A stretch of DNA of 64,000 nt, from NCBI RefSeq assembly GCF_018918145.1, contig NZ_JAHLPX010000005.1, positions 186,001 to 250,000 on the forward strand. The letters run 5' to 3'. How positions within the stretch are numbered: position 1 is the first letter of the stretch; every line of letters starts with the position of its first letter. Of this stretch, positions 15,870 to 24,012 are shown piece by piece. The DNA is from Anaerotignum sp. MSJ-24 (lineage in GTDB: Bacteria > Bacillota > Clostridia > Lachnospirales > Anaerotignaceae). The notes under the pieces were generated by a model that was not told the origin of the DNA, searched no databases, and saw nothing but the letters and a program-made list of their open reading frames with translations. The position numbers were made by a program, and so were the translations under genes.

Positions 15870-17054
15870 TTACTCGGATTTTTTGTTTTTATGTCGAACT
15901 ATAAGCTTAATCGACCGAGAGCTTCGGGAGTGCTTTTTCTTATTGTGGTTTTCGTTAAGAACTGCATTTATTGCCATTGCACTGTCCTTGAACAATGCTC
16001 CGACAATTTTCATCATTCCGTTACGCTGTTCCTCGCTCATGTTTTTGATTGTCTTTATAACTCCACTTGCGGCTTTAAGCTTATTGCTGTTAAAGCCTGT
16101 TAATGTCGTTGCGTCTGTGCATTCCAGAAGGTCGAAAAGCGTATCGACAAAAAGCAGACGTTCTTCACCGTCAAGGCTGTTTATCCATGTGCGGAGTGCC
16201 ATATCCGCAATTTCGCTGTATGTCGAGCGTTCCTCTGAAACAACAAATCTTGGGCCGAGAACCTCCCATGTAAAGGCGTCGTGCTGGAGAATACCGAGCT
16301 GTTTGCTCTTTACAATGGTGTATTTTTCATCGTGTTCAAGCAGCATTCCGACAACGGAGGATTCGGGAATTATTGTTTTTACTCTGTCACTTATTCGCAA
16401 ATAATCCGGAGTGGTAAGTATGTCGTTTGTAAAACCGGGGCCATCGTTGTTATAAATTTTTATTATTCTGTCCTTAACGTCGCCCTTGCAGTAAATTCCG
16501 GAAAATACGGCGATATTTCCGCCTTTTGAATGGCCGCCGAGTATTAATTCTCCGCTTAAGCTGTCGGCAACTCTGTTCACATATTCAACGCCGGAAATCT
16601 GCGAAGGAACAGGCGTTATAAAGCTCATGTTAAAATCTTCTTTCCAGCCGACTATTGTATCATCTGTTCCTCGGAAGGCAATGTAATTTGTTCCGTCGCC
16701 GAGTATTATCGTAACAGCCGAAAATTGCTGCTGCTTTTCGCTGTCTATTTCATCTATGTATTTTGCAAGCCTCATATTTTTATAACGCTCGCTCTGTGCC
16801 ATTTTCAAAAATAAATCCACAACATGGTTGGGAACAAGAACACCCATATTTACGTTTTTATCTCTGCCGAATTCAAGAAACTTCTCTGCGGCATCGGCTA
16901 TGGAAATTGAGCCGTACTGTGCCTCGGTCGGAACAATCTCGCTGAAATCCGCAAAGCAGAGCTGTGTAAATATAAGATTATCCACATCATTGAAGGGGAT
17001 TTTATCCAGTGTGAAATCACCGTACCAGTCAATATAATCAAGAATATAGGCCAT
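15870..17054 (-). CDS. DUF2974 (Mbeg1-like) alpha/beta-hydrolase
   Basis: A 394-residue protein with a lipase-like core. The opening AYILDYIDWYGDFTLDKIPFNDVDNLIFTQLCF is typical of DUF2974. The nucleophile elbow is GGHSKGGNIA, with the serine in GHSKG, after YIAFRGTDDTIVGWKEDFNM (a GTDD motif as in class 3 lipases). The basic C-terminal tail (KKKHSRSSRSIKLIVRHKNKK) is unusual and might bind membranes or nucleic acid. No signal peptide, so it is probably cytosolic. Substrate unknown. Single-gene unit. Confidence 0.88.
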   Translation of the reverse strand: MAYILDYIDWYGDFTLDKIPFNDVDNLIFTQLCFADFSEIVPTEAQYGSISIADAAEKFLEFGRDKNVNMGVLVPNHVVDLFLKMAQSERYKNMRLAKYIDEIDSEKQQQFSAVTIILGDGTNYIAFRGTDDTIVGWKEDFNMSFITPVPSQISGVEYVNRVADSLSGELILGGHSKGGNIAVFSGIYCKGDVKDRIIKIYNNDGPGFTNDILTTPDYLRISDRVKTIIPESSVVGMLLEHDEKYTIVKSKQLGILQHDAFTWEVLGPRFVVSEERSTYSEIADMALRTWINSLDGEERLLFVDTLFDLLECTDATTLTGFNSNKLKAASGVIKTIKNMSEEQRNGMMKIVGALFKDSAMAINAVLNENHNKKKHSRSSRSIKLIVRHKNKKSE

Positions 17055-17080
17055 ATCGAAAAACCTCCTTTTATGACTAA

Positions 17081-17109
17081 ATTATACGGGCAAAAGCCAC
17101 ATCTGTAAA
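17081..17109 (-). promoter_or_regulatory. promoter of the DUF2974 gene
   Basis: Minus strand TTTACA (17109-17104), 17-bp spacer, TATAAT (17086-17081). Confidence 0.8.
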
Positions 17110-17153
17110 TAGCACGATTTGTTGCGGCTGTAACAAATGATACACCGTTTTCA

Positions 17154-17168
17154 TATACTTAGACTAAG
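17154..17168 (+). promoter_or_regulatory. possible feoA -10 box and operator palindrome
   Basis: TATACT (17154-17159) overlaps an 11-bp palindrome CTTAG-A-CTAAG (17158-17168), about 20 bp before feoA. No good -35 is seen. An iron-dependent repressor site (Fur or DtxR type) would be expected here; the sequence alone does not identify it. Confidence 0.4.
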
Positions 17169-17189
17169 ACCGGAAGGAGGGGAAACTAC

Positions 17190-17423
17190 ATGGAGGTATG
17201 CAGGCTTACCGATTTGAAAGAAGGAGAAAAGGCAAGCGTTGTACGTCTGGAAATGGATGGAACAATAAGACGGCGTATGCACGACATTGGCCTTACTCCG
17301 AACTGCTGTATAGAATGCGTACAGAAAAGTCCCTTGGGCGATCCGGTTGCATATAACGTATGCGGAGCATTAATAGCCATCAGAAATTCTGATGCGGATT
17401 TAATATTTGTCAGTAAAGGGTGA
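17190..17423 (+). CDS. feoA: ferrous iron transport protein A
   Basis: A 77-residue SH3-like cytosolic protein. It reads LTDLKEGEKASVVRLEMDG, then RRRMHDIGLTPNCCIECVQKSPLGDPVAYNVCGALIAIRNSDADLIFV, the standard FeoA pattern. FeoA binds FeoB and is needed for Fe(II) uptake. The gene overlaps the feoB start region and AAGGAGGGG precedes the ATG. Since feoB is interrupted downstream, FeoA is presently without an intact partner in this DNA. Confidence 0.93.
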   Translation: MEVCRLTDLKEGEKASVVRLEMDGTIRRRMHDIGLTPNCCIECVQKSPLGDPVAYNVCGALIAIRNSDADLIFVSKG

Positions 17424-17428
17424 TGCAG

Positions 17429-18673
17429 ATGGGGCTTACGGGAAGGTCAACCGGAGCAGAGGCTATTGATAACGGACTTATTATAAAAAAACAATCCGAA
17501 AGCGACAAAATAATTGCTTTGGCAGGAAATCCTAATGTCGGAAAAAGCACGCTGTTCAATGAGCTTACCGGAATGAATCAACATACGGGCAACTGGCCCG
17601 GAAAGACGGTTGCCAATGCACAGGGCTGTTGCAGTTATAACGGAGTGAATTATATATTTGTGGATATACCGGGGAGCTATTCACTTTTTCCTCATTCGGC
17701 AGAGGAGGAGGTAGCCGGAGATTTTATATGCTCGGGAATACCGGACGCCGTTGCGGTTGTGTGTAGTGCATCATGTCTTCAGCGGAATATGAATCTTGTT
17801 ATGCAGATAGCCGGAGTGACGGAAAACATAATCATTTGTCTTAATCTTATGGATGAGGCAGAAAAAAAGGGAATATCGGTTGATTATAGGCTTTTGGAGG
17901 AAAGACTCGGCATTCCTGTAGTGCCGATGTGTGCAAGAAACGGTGTCGGCAAAGATGAATTCCTGAAGGAACTTGAAAAATTGGTCAAAAACGGAGCAAA
18001 AATAAAATATCACATCAAATATAATCCCGAAATAGAAAAAGCGGCAGAATTAAACGGAAAAAAAGGTTTTAATGCTCTTCGTGAGCTTGACGGCTTTGAT
18101 GAAGAGAATGACGGAGTTAAATATCTTTTGTCGCAGGGCATTGACGCGGTAAAATATCGGGACATGACCGCCTGTGCGACGATAGAGGCGGCTGACGAGC
18201 TGTGCAGAGATATTATAGACAAAAGGGACAGTAAGTCGGACGAAAAGGACAGAAGGCTCGACAGGCTGTTTACGAGCCGAAAAACAGGCTTTCTGATAAT
18301 GGGAATGTTATTAATAGCGGTTTTCTGGATAACTATTGTCGGAGCAAATATACCGTCAAATATGCTGAACGGTCTTTTTACCGATATAGAGGTACGGCTT
18401 TTGGCATTTTTCGAAAAAACGGAAATAACACCATGGATTTACGAAATGCTAATACTCGGTATGTATCGGGTTGTTGCATGGGTTGTTTCGGTTATGCTGC
18501 CGCCTATGGCAATATTTTTTCCGCTGTTTACTATTCTTGAGGACTCCGGCTATCTGCCGAGAGTAGCGTTTAATCTCGACAAATGCTTCAGAAAGTGCCG
18601 AACCTGTGGAAAGCAGGCCCTAACCATGTGTCAGCGGAACAAAAACAGCCTCGGAAATTCCGAGGACACCTAA
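17429..18673 (+). CDS. feoB: feoB, 5' part (N-terminal 400 codons), interrupted by an element
   Basis: FeoB is the membrane GTPase that imports Fe(II). This part encodes the G domain (G1 GNPNVGKST at residues 33-41, DIPGSYSLFPHSAEEEV, G4 NLMDEA), the helical GDI-like region, and the first membrane helices up to EDSGYLPRVAFNLDKCFRKCRTCGKQ and ALTM. From codon 401 the sequence leaves FeoB: the last 14 codons (CQRNKNSLGNSEDT) are encoded by the inserted element. The family continues here with a CMGFGCNA motif, which is found 16.7 kb downstream at 35377 in the same phase. The start ATG 17429 is 8 nt after AAAGGG. Without excision this encodes a truncated protein lacking most of the membrane pore. 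Confidence 0.92.
   Translation: MGLTGRSTGAEAIDNGLIIKKQSESDKIIALAGNPNVGKSTLFNELTGMNQHTGNWPGKTVANAQGCCSYNGVNYIFVDIPGSYSLFPHSAEEEVAGDFICSGIPDAVAVVCSASCLQRNMNLVMQIAGVTENIIICLNLMDEAEKKGISVDYRLLEERLGIPVVPMCARNGVGKDEFLKELEKLVKNGAKIKYHIKYNPEIEKAAELNGKKGFNALRELDGFDEENDGVKYLLSQGIDAVKYRDMTACATIEAADELCRDIIDKRDSKSDEKDRRLDRLFTSRKTGFLIMGMLLIAVFWITIVGANIPSNMLNGLFTDIEVRLLAFFEKTEITPWIYEMLILGMYRVVAWVVSVMLPPMAIFFPLFTILEDSGYLPRVAFNLDKCFRKCRTCGKQALTMCQRNKNSLGNSEDT
18616..18639 (+). other. attL junction of the feoB element
   Basis: feoB sequence GGCCCTAACCA runs into TG (18627-18628) and then into the element arm TGTCAGCGGAA (18629-18639). The arm is the exact inverse of the element's other end (35364-35374). The central TG would be the 2-bp crossover of a serine recombinase. 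Confidence 0.88.
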
Positions 18674-18877
18674 GTCGAAATCAGGATTTCGACTTGTTTA
18701 AACAGAAGCATGAATAGCTCATTCCATCGGCTAAAAAGCCTTGAAACTCGCTATTCTCCTCGACGGGAGTAAATCCCGCCTGCGGATTCCACTTAGGAAA
18801 CTCTTCGTTTCCTAATACCTTCCGCTGTACAAAAATAACTTTATCTAAAGTTATAGCCTCGGAAATTCCGAGGCTAT
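18648..18877. repeat. hairpin array at the left end of the element
   Basis: An 18-bp palindromic repeat GCCTCGGAAATTCCGAGG occurs twice as a direct repeat (18648-18665 and 18856-18873); the second is extended to ATAGCCTCGGAA with TTCCGAGGCTAT. Between them are further hairpins: AAGTCGAAATC/GATTTCGACTT (18672-18695) and TTAGGAAAC/GTTTCCTAA (about 18793-18814). No open reading frame is supported. Possible roles are transcription insulation between feoB and the pilus operon, or a structured RNA. Confidence 0.65.
18831..18854 (-). terminator. terminator of the type IV pilus operon
   Basis: Minus strand: ATAACTTT (18854-18847), AGAT loop, AAAGTTAT (18842-18835), then TTTT. Confidence 0.8.
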
Positions 18878-18894
18878 GTTTTCGAATTAAGAAC

Positions 18895-19446
18895 TTAGTT
18901 TTTTTCTATGAATGTAATTGTAAGGCTGACCGTTACCGGACTTGTTGCGATGGACTCGTTTGACGATGATTCCGGTTCAATGCTTACACTGTCAATCATA
19001 CAGCGGTACTGACAGTTATTTAAGTTTAAAATAATGTTCTTTGCGGCGGCATAGTTAGCGCAGTCAAAGGACATATTTATAGGTCTGTATACAAGTCCTT
19101 CGTTTGTGGTAATCTGCGAGAAGGATATGTTATAATCCGTTGTTGCGGAGCCGACAATGTTGTCAAGCTGTACCATTACGTTCTTTATATTGTTATACTG
19201 CGGTATCTCGGCTTTAAGGGTGTTGGAATCTGCCGCATCAATAACAGCCTGCATTTTTTTCATTTTTGTTGCTTTTGCCGATTCTATAACCATATTGTCC
19301 TCTGCATCTGCCTGGAGTGCCTGTGCCGCTGTTATTCTGTCGGTAACAGGAACCTGAACAACAAAGTAATAGAAAACGCCGATAAGCATACAGGCAAGGA
19401 TAACAAGCAATACCTTTTCACGATTGTTAAATGAATATGTAAACAT
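18895..19446 (-). CDS. pilO: PilO-like type IV pilus alignment protein
   Basis: A 183-residue bitopic membrane protein. One helix near the N-terminus (VLLVILACMLIGVFYYFVV, about 12-30) is followed by a helical coiled-coil region (about 40-80) and a beta-rich ferredoxin-like domain. This is the PilO layout, and the gene is last in the order pilM-pilN-pilO. In pilus machines PilN and PilO link the PilM cytoplasmic ring to the envelope. Sequence identity to known PilO is low by eye, so the name rests on topology and order. The start has AGGAGGGAT. Confidence 0.75.
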   Translation of the reverse strand: MFTYSFNNREKVLLVILACMLIGVFYYFVVQVPVTDRITAAQALQADAEDNMVIESAKATKMKKMQAVIDAADSNTLKAEIPQYNNIKNVMVQLDNIVGSATTDYNISFSQITTNEGLVYRPINMSFDCANYAAAKNIILNLNNCQYRCMIDSVSIEPESSSNESIATSPVTVSLTITFIEKN

Positions 19447-19461
19447 ATGTATCCCTCCTGT

Positions 19462-20052
19462 TTATTCCGCTGATGATGAAGTATCATCTATTGCCAATGA
19501 ATCATCAACCAAAAGCTGAATTGTCATTGTTGCCGTTGTAAGTGAGTTGTTTTTGTCGTTGGTTGATGCGGTATAGACCTGCACGTTGTCTATAAGCGGA
19601 TCGCTCATAAGGTTGGCATATATGGTTGAAATCTGGTTAAGTGTTACACCGGAAATCTGTGCGGTTATAACATCGTCCACAACATCGAAGGAGTTCACCT
19701 GTGATGCGGATATAAGGTATCTTTCCACAAGACCGAGTCTTTCCATGGGCGTTGCAACAACATTGAGAGAGGACTTTGATGCAAGAAGTGCATTGTATTC
19801 TTCAAGCACCTTAGGATAATTGTTTGTGTATTCCTTAAGTGTTTCAAGCTGCTGCTGTGCAACTGTGGCAGAGTTCTCTGCCTCGCTTGCCTGCTCAAGT
19901 CTGTTGATTACAGCAAACTTAGAGAAAATGGCAATTGCAATAACAAGAATGATGAATGTCGGAATGGTTGTAGACAGTTTGTTTTGTTTCTTTTCACGAA
20001 TGGCAAGGTTAATGTCGGTTTTAACCGGATATTTGTTTGAATTTTTCTTCAT
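19462..20052 (-). CDS. pilN: PilN-like type IV pilus assembly protein
   Basis: A 196-residue membrane protein. The short cytoplasmic N-terminus contains [10 protein letters not shown], resembling the INLLP-type motif by which PilN binds PilM. A single helix ([19 protein letters not shown], about 29-47) is followed by a coiled coil ([25 protein letters not shown]) and a folded C-terminal domain. It is 15 bp from pilO and 15 bp from pilM. Assignment by topology and synteny. Confidence 0.78.
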   Translation of the reverse strand: MKKNSNKYPVKTDINLAIREKKQNKLSTTIPTFIILVIAIAIFSKFAVINRLEQASEAENSATVAQQQLETLKEYTNNYPKVLEEYNALLASKSSLNVVATPMERLGLVERYLISASQVNSFDVVDDVITAQISGVTLNQISTIYANLMSDPLIDNVQVYTASTNDKNNSLTTATMTIQLLVDDSLAIDDTSSSAE

Positions 20053-20067
20053 TTTACCTGCCTCCTG

Positions 20068-21081
20068 TTACTGTAATGTTATGGCAATGGCCGCCGTTGC
20101 TATTTCAGCCTCGGATTTTTCGCTGTCATATTTTTCAGCATCATAACCGGGAATAAGCTCTGCAACATTATGTATGTTTGCATCAAGCGTTGACTGTATT
20201 ATCTCCATAAGCGGCTTTATTTTAACAAGACCGCCGCAGAAATAAATGTCGTTAAGAGTGCTTTCCGGGTTGTTATAATGATAGAAGTTTAAGGCTCGCA
20301 AAAGCTCAACAGCTATCCTGTTGTATAAATCATGACAGACATCAAGAGATTGAACATCATACATATTTGAAATTTTGTAATTAGATGCAAGATGAATGTC
20401 TACGTCCATATAGTCGGCAATAAGTGCGTCCAGTGCGGCACCGCCGTATTCGATTACACGAGTGGTATCATATATTGTGCCGTTGAACATGTGCATTCTT
20501 GTTGCGGCATGACCCAAATCAACAATACAGTATTCATCGGGATGGTTTTCGTTATTTTTCTGATATGTTCGCAGAAGATTTCTGTATGTAAGCGGTTCGG
20601 GAATGGCAAGCTTAAACTTAAGTCCTGCCTTTTTTAACATGCCGGTGTATTCATCAAGAATATCGTTTCTTGCCGCCGCTATAAGAAGGTCGAGCGACTC
20701 AACCTCGCCTTTTTCGTTTTCAAACTTTCCGATTACGGCATAGTCATAATTATATGATTCCTTTTCGTTCTGTATGTAATCGTGAAATTCGTAAGGAAGA
20801 TTGATTTTAAGCTGTTCAATAGGCATATAGGGCATAGTGGTACGTCTTGCAAAGCTTACGTCTGATGAAAGAACGACAGCGGCGTTTTTGCATTTTATCT
20901 GATTGTCTTTGACAATGCCTTTTATAAGCTCGGATATTGCGTCAATAGATAAAATACGTCCGTCCTTAACAAGGTTTTCAGGAAGGGGTGTTACAGATAT
21001 TCTGTCGATTTTGTCATCGGTAACCTGAGTGAGCTTTACGCTGTAATTACCGATTTGTATTCCGGTATAAACTTTAGACAT
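20068..21081 (-). CDS. pilM: PilM-like actin-fold ATPase of the type IV pilus
   Basis: A 337-residue cytosolic protein of the PilM/FtsA actin-like group. It opens with YTGIQIGNYSVKLTQV (phosphate-1 type motif), has VLSSDVSFARRTTMPYMPIEQL, the phosphate-2-like YCIVDLGHAATRMHMFNGT and the late FCGGLVKIKPLMEII segment. PilM forms a cytoplasmic ring that binds the PilN N-terminus and PilB. The start at 21081 has AGGAGG 6 nt upstream and is preferred over an in-frame start at 21114. A 246-bp leader separates it from pilD. Confidence 0.88.
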   Translation of the reverse strand: MSKVYTGIQIGNYSVKLTQVTDDKIDRISVTPLPENLVKDGRILSIDAISELIKGIVKDNQIKCKNAAVVLSSDVSFARRTTMPYMPIEQLKINLPYEFHDYIQNEKESYNYDYAVIGKFENEKGEVESLDLLIAAARNDILDEYTGMLKKAGLKFKLAIPEPLTYRNLLRTYQKNNENHPDEYCIVDLGHAATRMHMFNGTIYDTTRVIEYGGAALDALIADYMDVDIHLASNYKISNMYDVQSLDVCHDLYNRIAVELLRALNFYHYNNPESTLNDIYFCGGLVKIKPLMEIIQSTLDANIHNVAELIPGYDAEKYDSEKSEAEIATAAIAITLQ

Positions 21082-21327
21082 GAAATCCCTCCTACGGGTT
21101 ATAATTTTCTGCAAAAGGCTGTGCCTTTAAAACCAATGTTTCACACTCTTCAAGTGTGGGAGTATGTACTTTCCGCCGGGAAATATTGACCGCACTGTCT
21201 TGTGAGGTCAGCATTCGCAATTTAAGAGTTTACTACCTCACAAAATAAATTCCTAAAACTGCCGACAGACAGTTAATTTTATATTTTACTGAATTAAATC
21301 AATTCAGACTATTTTCTTCTTTAAGGC
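21082..21327 (-). other. structured gap between pilD and pilM
   Basis: No gene is supported in this 246-bp stretch inside the operon. On the minus strand it holds TGAGGT pairing with ACCTCA about 30 nt later, CACACTT-GAAG-AGTGTG (a perfect hairpin) and AAAGGC-ACA-GCCTTTT just before the pilM ribosome binding site, which looks like a small terminator. The order of defined stems suggests a structured leader RNA or an inserted small repeat. I could not match it to a known riboswitch class. Confidence 0.5.
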
Positions 21328-22137
21328 TCAAAAGAACAAGCCGAGGTACAAATTTATTATCGGTTCTGCAACAATCAGCGAGATAACAGCCGAAGCGGCA
21401 ATCGAAGGCCCAAAGGGAAACGCCATTGGGTTATCCTCATCATTCGCCTTTATATTACTGAATATAAGTGTAAACACTATTCCTATTATACATGAAAGAA
21501 GCACCATAAACAAACTATATTTCCAGTTGAAATACATCGAAACCATGAAAAATAATTTTATATCGCCGCCGCCCATGCTTTCTTTCTTAAGAATCTTATC
21601 CATTATAAGTACTATTATAATAAGCGGCACGGCAATAACAAGACCGTTAAAAACTCCGGTGAGTATATTTTTTATTATATTTCCGCCGCCAAGAACGGCA
21701 AAAACAACATAATCTATTATTCCGGCTAAAATAAATCTGTCCGGTATTATCGCAATATCAAGGTCAATGAGCGATATTGCAAGAAGTATAATTACAAGAA
21801 TCAAATATTGAATTGTATTGAGGCTTATATCATAACGGAAAAGCACAAGCACAAATGCAATACCGGTTATAAGCTCTGTTAATGGATAGCGTACGGAGAT
21901 TTTTTCACCGCAGTAGCGGCACTTGCCTTTTTGGAAAAGCCATGAAAAAACAGGCACTAAATCCTTTGCACCGAGCTGATGTCCGCAAGCGGTACAATGA
22001 CTGTGGCCATGCACAAAATCCTCGCCATGGGCAATTCTCCAAGCCATGCAGTTGGTAAAGCTGCCAAGCACCGTTCCGAGTACAAATGTAAGTATAAATA
22101 TGTATGCTTTAAAAGCAGGAGTCATATATAACAACAT
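21328..22137 (-). CDS. pilD: prepilin peptidase (type IV, A24 aspartyl protease)
   Basis: A 269-residue polytopic membrane protease that cleaves prepilins after Gly and methylates the new N-terminus. The cytosolic methyltransferase domain has two CxxC pairs (HCTACGH and KCRYCGE). Catalytic Asp residues sit in SLIDLDIAIIPDRF and in the conserved MGGGDIKLF. About eight membrane helices. It processes the five pilin-like proteins of this operon. It lies downstream of pilA; AGGAGG is 5 nt from the ATG. Confidence 0.95.
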   Translation of the reverse strand: MLLYMTPAFKAYIFILTFVLGTVLGSFTNCMAWRIAHGEDFVHGHSHCTACGHQLGAKDLVPVFSWLFQKGKCRYCGEKISVRYPLTELITGIAFVLVLFRYDISLNTIQYLILVIILLAISLIDLDIAIIPDRFILAGIIDYVVFAVLGGGNIIKNILTGVFNGLVIAVPLIIIVLIMDKILKKESMGGGDIKLFFMVSMYFNWKYSLFMVLLSCIIGIVFTLIFSNIKANDEDNPMAFPFGPSIAASAVISLIVAEPIINLYLGLFF

Positions 22138-22158
22138 TTCTGCCTCCTATTAATTAAC

Positions 22159-22182
22159 AGGAGCCGCAACCCATCGGCTCCT
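22159..22182. other. hairpin between pilA and pilD
   Basis: ACAGGAGCCG pairs with CGGCTCCTGT around CAACCCAT. On the minus strand it follows pilA and is trailed by an AT-rich but mixed tract (TTAATTAAT), so it is probably a partial terminator or an mRNA-stabilising end that allows far more pilin than peptidase. A T-run exists only on the plus strand. Confidence 0.65.
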
Positions 22183-22266
22183 GTATTTTTTGGGTTGAAT
22201 CCGACTAACCGGTGTATGTCGGACTAAAAATTAATTACTTAATAAATTCAAACTTAAACAGATTGA

Positions 22267-22656
22267 TTAGTGATCTCCACCTACAACGAATGGATCAGCA
22301 TCCTTTAAAGAGTCATTTGTGTATGTAAGCTTGAAATCATCAACTGTTGTACCTGAAGCTGTTACGTCAGCACCTTTAGCCTGAAGTTCATAGCCGGCTG
22401 TTTTCATTGCTCCTTTAATATCTGTGCTTGGAAGTGTAGGATCTTTTTCTGTCATATTCTTAACCATAATTTCTGCATAGTAAGAACGAACATTAGCCTC
22501 GTCAGCTACTGTCTTAGCCTTGTTAAGAGAGTTGTTGAATGAAGGGATAGCTATTGCAAGAAGAATAACGATGATTGCGATTACAATAAGCATTTCCATT
22601 AATGTGAAGCCTTTTTTGTTTTTAAGTTTCTTTCTAAGTTCTACTAATTTATTCAT
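22267..22656 (-). CDS. pilA: major type IV pilin
   Basis: A 129-residue prepilin. Class III leader NKLVELRKKLKNKKG is cut after Gly16; the mature protein starts FTLMEMLIVIAIIVILLAIAIP with Glu at +5, the hydrophobic helix N1 of type IV pilins. The soluble part is short and beta-rich, ending FVVGGDH. It lacks the C-terminal Cys pair of Gram-negative pilins, as is usual in Gram-positive bacteria. Small size, position between pilC and pilD, and a strong AAGGAGG site suggest it is the main shaft subunit. Confidence 0.93.
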   Translation of the reverse strand: MNKLVELRKKLKNKKGFTLMEMLIVIAIIVILLAIAIPSFNNSLNKAKTVADEANVRSYYAEIMVKNMTEKDPTLPSTDIKGAMKTAGYELQAKGADVTASGTTVDDFKLTYTNDSLKDADPFVVGGDH

Positions 22657-22746
22657 AGTGAACGTCCTCCTTAAATATCTTTATTTAGTTCTTTTATATA
22701 TCGGATGTGAATGGGTTGGATTTCACATGGGATAACATATTAATTG

Positions 22747-23943
22747 TTACATACTTCCGTACATTGTGAACATAGGCATGTAAACCGAAAGCAGTATGAA
22801 TAATACAAGGAATGCAAGCACACAGATGATTATAGGTTCAAGGAGAGCAAGCATCTTTGTTGCGGCTGTATCGGATTCGTTGTCATAAAATGTACCTATT
22901 GTATCAAGAGTTGATTCAAGAGTACCGGTTTCTTCGCCGACAGCGGTCATTTCGATAAGCAGCTCCGGAAGATATTCGCAGCTTTGCAATGCACTTCCGA
23001 GAGTACGTCCCTGTTCAAGCTGAGGAACAGCGTTTATTATCTGTGAGCCGACATAATAGTTGTCGATTACCTTTCCGGTTATATTCACCGCCTCCATAAT
23101 AGGAAGTCCGGCGGAAATAAGCGTAGACATTGTGTTTGCAAACTGTGACGCTGTTTTCATTCTTGTAAGTCTGCCGAGAATGGGATTTTTAAGCTTCATC
23201 TTGTCTGTTTTCAGCCTGCCGTCCTCACGCTTTCTGTAAAGCTTGTATAATATTCCACAGCTCGCCATAATTATAATCATAAGCCACCACCAATGAGTGA
23301 AGAAGTTTGATGTGGCTATGAGTGCCTTTGTTAAACCGGGCAAATCTGTGCCGAGAGCGTCAAAGCTTTCTGTAAATATTGGTACTGCAACTACCATTAT
23401 AATTATTACAACAATAATTGCAACAACTATTGTAAAAATTGGATAAATCATAGCACTTTTTATCTTATTTGCTATTTTTGATGATTTGTCATAATACCTG
23501 TGCAGACGTTCAAAGGACGCTTCCAATGTACCGGATTCCTCACCGGAACGAATTGTTTCGATAAAGGTAGCCGGAAGCTTAGGGCCTTCGTCCTCAAAGC
23601 TTTTGGCAAGCGGATGTCCGTCGCCTACGTCGCCGGCAACCGCAGTAAGTATTTTCTTAAGTGGTTTGAATTCAGTCTGCTTTGCGATAAGGTCAACGGC
23701 ACTGACGATAGGCAGACCGGCACCGAGTATTATCGAAAACTGCGAACACATTATTGAAAGATCCTTTTCCTTTATTCGTCTTTCAAAGGTTATCTGGTTT
23801 TTTTGTTTAACTTCTTTTATTTCCGTAACAACGGAGCAGGTTTCTTTTATTTTGGAAACGGCGTCAAATTCATTGATTGCCTCAACATAGCCGTCTACAT
23901 CAGCTCCGTTTTTGGATTTGGCTTTATATTTGTAGGTAAGCAT
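22747..23943 (-). CDS. pilC: type IV pilus platform protein PilC (GspF family)
   Basis: A 398-residue inner-membrane protein that couples the ATPases to pilin insertion. It has the N-terminal YKYKAKSKNGADVDGYVEA segment, two GspF/T2SSF domains (about 60-190 and 265-390) and membrane helices such as AMIYPIFTIVVAIIVVIIIMVVAVPIF and a C-terminal EPIIICVLAFLVLFILLSVYMPMF. The repeated GSGEESGTLEASFERL / AVGEETGTLESTLDTI motifs mark the two halves. It sits between pilT and pilA. Confidence 0.95.
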   Translation of the reverse strand: MLTYKYKAKSKNGADVDGYVEAINEFDAVSKIKETCSVVTEIKEVKQKNQITFERRIKEKDLSIMCSQFSIILGAGLPIVSAVDLIAKQTEFKPLKKILTAVAGDVGDGHPLAKSFEDEGPKLPATFIETIRSGEESGTLEASFERLHRYYDKSSKIANKIKSAMIYPIFTIVVAIIVVIIIMVVAVPIFTESFDALGTDLPGLTKALIATSNFFTHWWWLMIIIMASCGILYKLYRKREDGRLKTDKMKLKNPILGRLTRMKTASQFANTMSTLISAGLPIMEAVNITGKVIDNYYVGSQIINAVPQLEQGRTLGSALQSCEYLPELLIEMTAVGEETGTLESTLDTIGTFYDNESDTAATKMLALLEPIIICVLAFLVLFILLSVYMPMFTMYGSM

Positions 23944-24012
23944 AAGAAATTCCTCCTGCGGATTATGTCCGGATATTATAAAACATTTCCGCCCGTTTAA
24001 TTTTGCGATTTG

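Noticed and set aside
21082-21327. c-di-GMP riboswitch before pilM
   Set aside because: The place is attractive, but I could not find the conserved core of class I or class II, so I report only a structured leader.
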